Of a DNA stretch of 64,000 bases, positions 44,068-52,930 are shown in pieces. The notes beneath the pieces are model-generated. The model had not been told where the DNA came from. It saw only the letters and a program-made list of their open reading frames with translations, and made no database searches. This DNA is from Hippopus hippopus (taxonomy: Eukaryota; Mollusca; Bivalvia; Cardiida; Cardiidae): the NCBI GenBank assembly GCA_946811185.2, contig OX328106.1:32548426-32612425 (forward strand), written 5' to 3'. Each line of letters starts with the position of its first letter. The stretch's first letter is position 1. Made by a program: the position numbers and the translations under genes.

Positions 44068-44270
44068 ATTCTATGACATTTCACAAACAGGGATCCTACC
44101 GCACACCGGCACCTATTGCATGTTATGAAACAGAAACAGACGCTGGCTAGATACATCATCGAAGCAGTAGACCAAATAAGGTTAAGGGTCAGGTCATCAG
44201 ACTGTGTAATGAAATGACATTTTACAAACAGGTTTCCTATCGCACACCGACGCCTATTCATATCATTGAC
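44068..44270. repeat. Direct repeat pair, about 53 bp, 144 bp apart
   Basis: CATTTCACAAACAGGGATCC, TACCGCACACCGGCACCTAT (44,078) and CATTTTACAAACAGGTTTCC, TATCGCACACCGACGCCTAT (44,218) are two copies of one unit. The minus-strand frame across them shows the same peptide pattern twice, an echo of the duplication and not evidence for a protein. Confidence 0.7.
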
Positions 44271-44364
44271 CACGGGACCATATAATAAGAATGGTTTTGG
44301 AAATGGTATATAGACCCCTAGCACTATTCTGCTTTGTCCTGGCGTTAAATCAATTCATTTTAAA

Positions 44365-44593
44365 CCCTTGACTAAACAGTCCTGTGTTTCAGTGCCATAA
44401 GTGAGCACAGGGGCTTATACAGACAATATAGATCATGATCGTACTTCACAGAACGTACAGTCTGATCTTGGATCTATACCGTCCGCTTGTTTAGTCAAGC
44501 CGGTACGGTAAAAGTATTTTCGAGCTTCATTGGACAATATGATATGCCGTCGAAAGAGATCGAGTTTATATATTTGGCGCGAAAAGAGTAAAC
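44365..44593. mobile_element. MITE-A' copy
   Basis: TTAAACCCTTGACTAAACAG, CAGGGGCTTATACAGACAAT, a core ending ACGTACAGTCTGATCTTGG, ATCTATACCGTCCGC and TTTGGCGCGAAAAGAGTAAA. The flanks match 11,334 and 47,827, not family A. Confidence 0.7.
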
Positions 44594-44599
44594 GATCGT

Positions 44600-46763
44600 G
44601 ATTTTGAAGGCTATTGAAAAAATCATGGGAGAGAAAATTCGAGGACAGGTCGGAAATAGACGAGCTAAAAATTAAATCCTTCTATAGGTATCGTCCAAAA
44701 ATTTTCCTCTGCATTTACGCCATGATGCAAACAATTGAAATACATTTTGCTTATTGCACCCTTTTGATGTGCATTTTGCACTTGCATTTGATATTTACTC
44801 GAACTCGATGGAACGCTGGTGTGTGTTTTGTTAAATCTTTGCCAAATTACAGAATTTTAGCCTAGCATAGAACTAATGCAACATAGAACATACAACATAC
44901 ATGGATATGCGAGCTATCGCCGACTCAAGAGCTAGTTTCCGTTGCCGGCACAAGAGCTGGTTTTCTCAGTGTCGTTATAACAGGAATCTGTTTGGTAAAG
45001 ATTAAGCTTTACAGAGCCGATAACTTTTACATATTAACCTTCGGTGATCAGACCAAAGCATCTGGTTAAATTTAGAGGAATGAATGGTAAGGTTACATAA
45101 AAAATACTAGCTTGATTATTTTCTTTTTCATTCAGATCGTGCAAATTGTTTGCTCTTTTACAAAGTCTGGATTTTGCAGCAACTTTAAAGTATTATCATA
45201 ACTCCATGCAATGACACGTTTCTGATATCGATACCGAAACAACACCTGAAATGTAACCATGTCGAATGAGAAATACACCTTACCAGTGCATAAGGCTTCG
45301 AATTGTAGCAGGCTCTGTGATTCGACAAAGGGAAAGGTTAGTGTTCAGTTACTTACTAATCAGTAACGTTTTACACTCGTCCGAATTGGATGCATTTTTA
45401 GGTGACTAGTCGAATATGGATTGAATAATGCAAACTTGTGAAAAACATGCTGATACTCGGGGGGGGGGGGGGGTTGTTGGTAACCAGCAGTTTCTTTTTT
45501 TTCCAGAGAAATTTTTCACAAGTTATTCTTCAGACCTGTGTACACCTAATTGTTGGATTTCAGACAATTTTATGCTATTCTTTTTTTATCAGATGACCTC
45601 CCTTGTCTTAATTTCTGCAAAGATATTTTTGTGTTATTCGGCAGTATTATAACTTAGTCATAATACGAGTTGATGAACGGCTATTTTTTTTTTATCTCTG
45701 TTGTCAGAAGTCCATCTAGAGTATGCCATGGTACCGTGTCTGTCGTGCATATGTACTTTCACCCGCATAATAAGCCATAAACAACCTTTTACTGATCAAG
45801 GAAATAAGGACCCTTTTTTTATGTTGTCATTCATTTCCTTTGATTATCATAATACACTTTAATATGGTTAGTACTGAATATCTAATCTTTCTGGATAGAA
45901 AATATCCAGCTTTTAATTGGGGATGTTTTACATATTTAACATGAAGCAAGGTAGGTATCATTCTATTTTTCCCCGGAACTTTACACATTCATGCCGTAGC
46001 CAACAAGTTTCTCTGCTACAAAATCTTTGAATTTTCAAACAACTGTCAGAGTTCACTGAAATCTGGTGTGAATGGTCTTTCAGTGGCCACCCTTTATATT
46101 CACTTACACCATCACAACATGTATAAAGGATTTTTTTGGGGACTAGAATAATTTTCTCTCTAAATCATAATTGCAACACAAGCTTCTTACGATCGAATGT
46201 TTCTGTCTGTATGCAAATGACACTTACAGCCCATTTATCTATAAGACAGTGGTCAGAACAGGGCTATCCTGGTCCTCTTGTTTAGCGGTGTTTAAAGTGC
46301 ATTTGGCCAAATGTAGTAATACTGTACATGTTGTTCTTCCCAACAACAAAAACGCCGGCTTATACGAAAATCTTGGTTTATTAATCATCAGTAATTAAGA
46401 TAAACGAGAGATGCATGTTCTATAATTTCATTGCAAAGATATTACTTTACAGAATTCCCGAGGGCCCTTTTTCATGTAGAAACATCCATTCCGCGTGCAT
46501 GTAATCAGATATAAATGGAAATATAGAGCACTCGATTAATCAGATATCTTATCTTTTATTCTTACCAATTTAGTTTCATAGTTTCGTGCAATGTTGAATA
46601 CATATGCCGATAGTTTTCTTTGCCCATTTCCTCGTCAGGACAATGTTTTCTCAGACCACTTTGATAGCGTTGTGCTAAGGGACAAATTTCTCGTAAGAGC
46701 GATTTATCCTTCTGTCATAGTGCTACAGGTGTAAATGTATGAAGCCTGAGCTCCTACAGAATA
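44600..46763. other. Unannotated interval
   Basis: A poly-G run (about 45,460-45,473) and a hairpin-like GGTAACCAGCAGTTTC suggest a small MITE-D trace at 45,425-45,535. The rest is AT-rich with frames under 85 codons and no known motif. Confidence 0.4.
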
Positions 46764-46975
46764 TTAACCCTTATCCTGCTAAATAAAAGAAAAGAAACTT
46801 TTAAGTCAATAGTAAAAACTTAAATATTGCTGTTTAAAATGTATTTTTGGAAGAAAGTTATCTTCTTTTCGGACAGTGTAGATCCAAGATCAGACTGCAC
46901 GTTCTGTGCAGTCTGATCTTGATCTACGCTGTCCGCAAAAGATCTTTGAGTCGCGTTTAGCAGCCTAAGAGTTAA
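46764..46975 (+). mobile_element. MITE-A copy
   Basis: TTAACCCTTATCCTGCTAAA to GCAGCCTAAGAGTTAA, with perfect core AGATCAGACTGCACGTTCTG, TGCAGTCTGATCTTGATC and GCTGTCCGCAAAAG. Confidence 0.92.
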
Positions 46976-47204
46976 TCAGTTTATTTTCAAAGTCGTCTAC
47001 TCCAAATTTATCCTCCGGCCAATGCCTGTTTTTCGAACAAGTTATTCGCTCCATTATCCCACAATGCTTTCGATTTCAGTTAAAAGAGGACAGTTTCCTC
47101 TCCTTCAAACGTTTTTCGTTTGCATCGCTTGTCCAACATTTGGTTCTATCTGAAATGGTATGACAACGGGTTATCCATTTGTAAAAACAATCCCGTGTTT
47201 TATC

Positions 47205-47355
47205 GACTCATAGATAGGAGGCTTTTGTAAACGTAGTGCGAAAAAGGATGCTTGTAACTAGCATTGTTTCCTGTATCCCCGCGATGCTTTCTTTCATGTC
47301 AAAGATAAATCCAATCGTTCGAAAATCATTTTATTTATCGTCTGCAAATGCTTTA
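47205..47355. mobile_element. MITE-D copy (partial, reverse)
   Basis: GGAGGCTTTTGTAAACG, GCTTGTAACTAGCATTG, TTTCATGTCAAAGATAAATC and TCGTCTGCAAATGCTTTAC read as the reversed family-D body. Confidence 0.5.
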
Positions 47356-47362
47356 CAGTATA

Positions 47363-47607
47363 ATTGAGCCATGCTCTGGTAAGAAGTGGTTTAATCCATG
47401 TGTGATGCATTATACACCTAAAGTCATCACATAACCATGCATCCATAAAATACATTTTACTTAACAACCGACTCAATCTGTGCTAGAATGGTCCTTTTTG
47501 GCGTGCAGAGAGAATTTAACAATAGCAAAAAGTTTCGACCTAGGTCAGCCTGTGCGGGATTGCATTTTGCAGGTGCATTAAACGCTTTTTCACAGAGCAT
47601 GGCTCAT
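47363..47607. mobile_element. MITE-C copy
   Basis: TTGAGCCATGCTCTGGTAAG to TTTTCACAGAGCATGGCTCAT. The centre is shortened: after CGACCTAGGTCAGCCTGTGC most of the right hairpin arm is missing. Confidence 0.85.
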
Positions 47608-47826
47608 ATATAAGTTTGAAAAAGTGTAAAACCATTTCGTCTAGTAAAAAGTTTATCACATGATCTGAGAAATGAAGAGTTATGTGCATGTTGTAGTGGT
47701 ACTCATCGGTCCGCTGGGAAATTTCTCAAGAAGCTTCGAAAATAGGCCAATAGAATAATTGTTCAGATAATGTTTTACGCTGCTTTCAACATATCTCATA
47801 TAACGGTGACAGCTCAGATATTGGGT

Positions 47827-48032
47827 TAAATTTCACAGCGCTATAGGCGAAAACAGTGGCATTTTCAGACGGCATAGATCAATATCGGACTGCACAGAAC
47901 GTGCAGTCTTAACTTGGATCTATCCCATCTGCTTTTTTAGTCAAGCCTACAAGATAAAGTCATTTTGAGTTTCGGTAGGATCGTAATTCAGTCGTCGATA
48001 GAGGTGAAGGCTACATACTTGGCTCTTAACTT
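47827..48032. mobile_element. MITE-A' copy
   Basis: TTAAATTTCACAGCGCTATA, GGCGAAAACAGTGGC, CAGACGGCATAGATC, the core GACTGCACAGAACGTGCAGT, ATCTATCCCATCTGC, and end GCTACATACTTGGCTC. Confidence 0.7.
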
Positions 48033-48039
48033 TTTACTA

Positions 48040-48256
48040 AACAACAAAATTTTAGACTGATCCAAATTCAAAGCATTTGCAGACGACATATTAAACAAGA
48101 CTCAAAAACTTAAAATTGTCTTTGAAAGGGTAAAAAACATAGTCGCAAAAGTAGAAAATGCTGGTTAGCTGCATTTTCTCCTTTTTCCCAAAACATTTCA
48201 AAATTCTTCTCCCTGATGGTGGTTAAAACTCGAGATTGTGCGGTAAAGGGTTAGAG
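48040..48256. mobile_element. MITE-D copy
   Basis: AACAACAAAATTTTAGACTG, ATCCAAATTCAAAGCATTTG, CAGACGACATATTAAAC, GTAGAAAATGCTGGT and GCATTTTCTCCTTTTTCCC, ending GTGCGGTAAAGGGTTAGA. Confidence 0.75.
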
Positions 48257-49568
48257 TTAAGAAAGAAAAAAATATATATACATGTATATTATATTCTTAT
48301 CAGTGAACTACTGGGATTTCACAGTGAATAACACCACTGGTGTATATGGTATCATCACTAGTGACAATATACTTTAGAATGTTTGCCGGAACTACTTTTT
48401 TCCTATATTGCTCATATTGAACAATTCTGGATAAATATTAGAGTCAGTAAAACATTAATGATCTCGCCATCTTTTTTCATTTGCTTATACACAGACCTGG
48501 AAGCCATCGGTGTTCTAAACATTTAGGTGAACATATGACACGAATACTTGAATTTCTCAATAAAAGATGGTTAGGGAAAGCAAACAATTTTTTATTTACA
48601 ATCCTTCCTAAATTCAAGGCTGGATTCTTTGGACGAAAATGCATGTTTTGCTGTTCTTGTGGAAAATGTAACGCTTTACTGTAAAACTACGTGTTACCAC
48701 GTATCAATAGTAGAAAAACTTAAAAGAATATGAAAAAAAAAAAAAACTATTAAGGGGGCTAATTTCTTGCTGTAAGCAGCTGTTTCGTCAAGCAATGATT
48801 TCCATCTGGTTTTTAGAGACATTTTGCTTCACTTCAAATCTTTCTCCTCTCAGTTTGTGTACTGGAACCGATTTGAGGCACGTCCCATGTTAATGCATTT
48901 TCACTTTCAAATATAAAGTCTTTGATCAAGATGCAAAAAATACAGCCGACCCATGGACAATTCTTTCTTTAAAAGAAATGTCATTGTATGAGAAAGTGAT
49001 AAATAACGACTGGAATCATTGTTAATAAAGCAGTGGAGACTAGCCTGAAACTGATTTTGGTCTAAATTCTCCACCAAAGTTCATCCGTAGTCGCGTGCGG
49101 TAGGATAAGGTTTCGCTTGTTTATTATTGGTTTCGCACTTCAGTGAAGGTACCAACAGCCTTTCATTCAAAGTGAAAGTTGATGACCGGTTAATACCCGG
49201 AACAACGGTTAGTGCTTGTTAGTATACAAGTTCTCCACAAAGACAACTGCAGATTGGTGACAGTTGTACTAATTATCTTTGCTTTGAACTGGAACACCTT
49301 GGCTAAACCTGTCCTTTGAAATAATGCCTGCCGCTTACATCAATGTTCATGTGAATACCACATAGGACCTACCTTATTTCATGTCTAAAATTTCAAAGAA
49401 AACCAAGGGCGTCATATGTGGGTGCGAATGTTCGGCTGCAGATGCTTTTACTGTGAAAACCTTAAATAAAATAGGGCAAAGCTGTGTCAAAAATCCTCTG
49501 ACTGTTACCTGCTTATACTGGTATGGGGTTTCCCATTAAATTTTGACAATTGCAGTCTAGCCAAAGTT

Positions 49569-49750
49569 TTGAAGAAAATGTGTAAATATCTTCAACAGTA
49601 TCAGCGATATCAAAACATGTCAAAATTTTCTCACGACACAGTCGCAAATACAACCGACACAGACACAGATGACGCAGATGACGACAAGGCTATGACAATA
49701 TCTCGTTGTTTTCTTCGAAAACAGCCGAGCTACAAATGGAACGCATTAAG
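49569..49750 (+). other. Reading frame shared by both family-H arms (possible exon relic)
   Basis: From ATG at 49,569 the frame reads MKKMCKYLQQYQRYQNMSKF, a TDTDTDDADDDK acidic patch and AMTISRCFLRKQPSYKWNAL, then runs into MITE-A sequence. The listed extent stops at the MITE; beyond it the frame is transposon read-through. The arm-2 copy (57,492 downward) has the same residues. I recognise no domain. It may be a coding exon captured in the unit or simply chance preserved by recent duplication; the diverged copy at 12.8 kb has lost the frame. Confidence 0.3.
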
Positions 49751-49948
49751 CCTGCTAATTAAATTGAGTGAAACTTTCAAGTCGATAGTAAAAACCCGAA
49801 TAATGCTATTTCAAATTTATTTTCACGGAGGAAAATATATCCTTATCGGACAGTGTAGATCCAAGATCAGACTGCACGTTCTGTGCAGTCTGATCTTGAT
49901 CTACACTGTCCGCAAAAGGTCAGCGAGTTGCGCTTACCAGCCTAAACG
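49740..49948 (+). mobile_element. MITE-A copy inside family-H arm 1
   Basis: Left end ATTAAGCCTGCTAATTAAAT, core AGATCAGACTGCACGTTCTG and TGCAGTCTGATCTTGATC, and right end CAGCCTAAACG. The same insertion at the same site is in arm 2. Confidence 0.85.
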
Positions 49949-50167
49949 TAAAGAAACGTATATAGGTGAAAGGATGTTTTTTGCTCTCCGGGTTTCTGGT
50001 AATGTTCACCGCAGACATAAAATTGCTATTAGTTAACTTGTAAACAATTTATTGTTTACGACTTTTAATTTGTAAAGCTATTTACAAGCTGTAAAGATAA
50101 CACCATAGTCGCCTGTAAGGATAAACTCTTCACCAGAGAGCTAAATTTTAGGCTTTTCCAAATTTTA

Positions 50168-50380
50168 GCTTTTATCCTACTGAATAACTAAAATGAAATT
50201 TTCAATTCGATAGTAAAAACCCAAATACATGTACTGCTATTTCAGTTGTGTTTTCTGGATTAATATCTCCTTATCGGACAGTGTGGATCCAAGATCAGAC
50301 TGCACGTTCTGTGCAGTCTGATCTTGACCTACACAGTCCGCAAAAGGTCAGTGAGTCGTTCTTAGCAGCGTAAGGGTTGA
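50168..50380 (+). mobile_element. MITE-A copy
   Basis: GCTTTTATCCTACTGAATAA to AGCGTAAGGGTTGA. The core is perfect (ATCAGACTGCACGTTCTGTG, CAGTCTGATC). Confidence 0.88.
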
Positions 50381-50382
50381 GA

Positions 50383-50560
50383 TTTTTCAGATGACAAATT
50401 TTATTTGGCTCAAATGATGGAAATTGTCTTCGAAAGGATAGGAATCACTGAAACGAGAAAATACTACCTACCAGCATTTTCTCCTTTTTCCAATCTGTTT
50501 TCAAAAGTCTTCTATCTGAAAATCGTAAGCACGCAGAGTTGATTGGTAAAGGATTAACCA
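50383..50560. mobile_element. MITE-D copy, directly abutting MITE-A
   Basis: GATTTTTCAGATGACAAATT, GAAATTGTCTTCGAAAGGAT, ACCAGCATTTTCTCCTTTTT and TTGGTAAAGGATTAAC identify family D. Confidence 0.65.
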
Positions 50561-51000
50561 GAATGTACGTTTGTTAACTTGGCTCTGGTTTTATCGTCCC
50601 CCCAACTACTTTTATTGAACCCATATATAACTTTATAATCCGTTTATTTAGCCTACCATACAGTTAATAACATTTTACCATTCTTCATGCAACGAGGGAA
50701 AATGAGGTGTTGCAGGTTGCAAGCAATTTTTATCATTCAACAGACGCATTTATCTTTCCTTTATTGTTTGATCTATGTGTCATTTTGTATACTAGTATGT
50801 GGAGTGTCGAGTAATAGGCAGAACTAAAATACATATACATGTTATTCCTCTTAATGCTTAAGCTTTTTTATTATTATTTGTCATTAAAAGGGCTCAGAGT
50901 CTCGCTTAGCAGCCAAAGGGTCAACTTTTGTAATACTAACCATAGTAAGGTATATAGATGTGACGGATTCAAGCAAACGTACAGAAGTATCGTGTGCGTT
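50561..51000. other. Interval with a MITE-A right-end fragment
   Basis: 50,888-50,925 reads AAGGGCTCAGAGTCTCGCTT, AGCAGCCAAAGGGTCAAC, the right terminus of family A alone. Otherwise no feature. Confidence 0.5.
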
Positions 51001-51200
51001 TAGCCCTTGTAAGTTAAATGAACTTTCGGGCCGATAATAAAAAACGGAGATTTTGCTTTTTCAAAGGTTTTTTTTTTTAAAGATATCTCCCAATCACACA
51101 GTGTAGATCCAAGGTCAGACTGCACGTTCTGTGCAGTCTGATCTTGATCTAAACTGTCCGCAAAAGGTCATTGAGTCGCGCTTAGCAGCCTAAGGGTTAA
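51001..51200 (+). mobile_element. MITE-A copy
   Basis: TAGCCCTTGTAAGTTAAATG to AGCAGCCTAAGGGTTAA. The core is AGGTCAGACTGCACGTTCTG and TGCAGTCTGATCTTGATC. Confidence 0.88.
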
Positions 51201-51301
51201 ATGACCTAAATTGACAAAACACGATTCAGTGATATTCATAAATATCGCTTTCAAATGTTTTGAATGATGCTGACTGACGAATTAACAAGAATAATAATTA
51301 T

Positions 51302-51987
51302 GAGCGGTGCTCTGTGAAAAGGGGGTTTAAGGTCCACGCCCCGCCGGCCCCCCTCCCCAGTAAACATCGACGTTTTTGTAAAGGCTATTCGGCCAATATC
51401 GGCAGCTTCCGTCTTTTAATATAAGAGTTAGGGGCCGTAGACTCACTAACTCATAGGTAAATATCGTGTAACATTGACGTATTCGTAAATACTATTCGGC
51501 CAGTCTCGGCAGCTTCCGTCTTTTAATATGAGAGCAAGAGGCTTCGAACCAGGTTGAAACTGTTTGCTTTTGGTAAACTCTCTGAATATGGAATCACCAT
51601 TCTTCTCAAGATTCAGCCGGTTGTTAGACAAAATGGATTTTATGGATTCATAATTGTGTGATGGCTTACTAGACAATGGCCTGCAACACGCGAAAAGGGG
51701 CATTCGGACATCTGCGTAAAGTGTCGTCTCGGATCAGCCTACTTCGCGCAGGCTAATCCGAAATGACACTTTCCGTTTTTATGTAATTTTCTGTTTTGCG
51801 CAAATACACTGTGGGAGAAAATCTAATGTAGTCGTAAAGTGCCGTCTCGGATTAGCCTGCGCGGACTGCGCAGGCTGATCCGAGACGACACTTCACGCAA
51901 ATCCGAATGTCCCTTTTAGCGTGTTGCAAGCCATATAGTGCGTCACGGAAATGCTTTAAACCCCCTTTTGCCAGAGCATGGTTCATA
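51302..51987. mobile_element. MITE-C copy interrupted by other sequence and a MITE-B
   Basis: The left end GAGCGGTGCTCTGTGAAAAG (51,302) and right end TTGCCAGAGCATGGTTCAT (51,987) belong to one family-C copy. Its interior resumes at about 51,612 (CAGCCGGTTGTTAGACAAAA). About 280 bp of unrelated, C-rich sequence separates left end and interior. A MITE-B lies inside at 51,676-51,935. Confidence 0.7.
51676..51935. mobile_element. MITE-B copy nested in MITE-C
   Basis: ATGGCCTGCAACACGCGAAA to CTTTTAGCGTGTTGCAAGCC. The first hairpin is reduced (CAGCCTACTTCGCGCAGG) and the second is intact (GATTAGCCTGCGCGGACTGC). Its presence between two MITE-C pieces dates it as younger than that MITE-C. Confidence 0.88.
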
Positions 51988-51989
51988 TC

Positions 51990-52930
51990 AATAATTACGA
52001 TATCGTTTTCATATGTTCCCTCTCTCCAGTTTGTGAAGATGACACGCATATGAAGAAAGAAAATAAAAGAATGTTTGCCCTAACATTCATAACACTTTCT
52101 ATTCTTGTAGGAATGTCATAATTCTGAATGTATTTTTCTTCTCGGTGTGCATTAATTACACATTATTTTCCTCAATACCCTGCTGTAGTTTGCTCCTTGC
52201 AGCTATGTCGATAAAGCACTTTTCTGAGTAATTCCAGCAAAAGTCAACATATTTGTCCATGGTCAAGGGCACAAATATCTCAGGGAAAAAAAGTAAAATC
52301 CCCTTCGCGCACAATTAGAAGTTCTCTTGGAGTCAGACAAGGAAAGGTCAAGTGCCTGTGTCCGCAAGCAATAGGACCTATTCAGCCGTCTACCTAGTAT
52401 TTGATCTAAGGATGGTAAAGTTGTTTTTTTATTTTGATGTTGTACGAGGAACTGTTCTAGGAGTATGTCAAATACTTTTGCTACACCAATATGATGTTTA
52501 CAAAAGAGATTTAAAAATCTTTGGTGTTCGTTTAAGTTGCACAGAAGGGCACCTTAAGTCCTTTTGGCCGTATATTGCTAAAAAAGTAACGAAGACAATA
52601 CGAGTTTAAGAACTGCTTTTTACATCAGCTATATTAATTATCAAGATTGAAATTATAAGAACTTAGTAATGTTTGATAGAAATGACGCATTCACATATAT
52701 TCACATATATTTATATATAGTTTTGTAAAAATGTTTTATTATTTCATTTATTTGCTTTCATTATTTCAATTTACTACTTACATGTTTATTACACTTTTTC
52801 CTGTGCCTGTGGAGTGCCAACCAATTTTCTGCATTTTTCTGTGTACTTACTTTATTATGGTAATAGCTCAACTGTGTCATGGACGTATGCTGTGCTTTGT
52901 ATTATTTCTGTCCATTATTGATCATATAAC
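51990..52930. other. Probable LINE 5' region, no ORF1 recognised
   Basis: Upstream of the LINE frame there are an 85-codon frame (52,352-52,609) and a 67-codon hydrophobic frame (52,731-52,934) whose TGA overlaps the LINE ATG. Neither has an ORF1 motif (zinc knuckle, RRM, coiled coil). I cannot place the 5' boundary of the element. Confidence 0.4.

Larger units (their letters stand above)
48441..49948 (+). repeat. Family-H arm 1 (plus), inverted relative to arm 2
   Basis: From AGAGTCAGTAAAACATTAAT to the end of a MITE-A copy this 1.5-kb sequence is the reverse complement of 57,109-58,624, with scattered substitutions. Landmarks in order are ATGATCTCGCCATCTTTTTT, GACCTGGAAGCCATCGGTGT, GGACGTGCC-type sequence inverted in arm 2, CCTGCCGCTTACATCAATG, TCTAGCCAAAGTTTTGAAG and the MITE. 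Similarity stops at both ends. No terminal transposon signature or flanking duplication was found, so the nature of the unit is open. Confidence 0.88.

Noticed and set aside
44031..44324. Protein with an internal Cys-rich repeat
   Set aside because: The repeat reflects a 53-bp DNA duplication; there is no other coding evidence.
49750..50036. Full 155-codon frame in family-H arm 1
   Set aside because: Everything after about codon 60 is MITE-A sequence read through and then unrelated bases.
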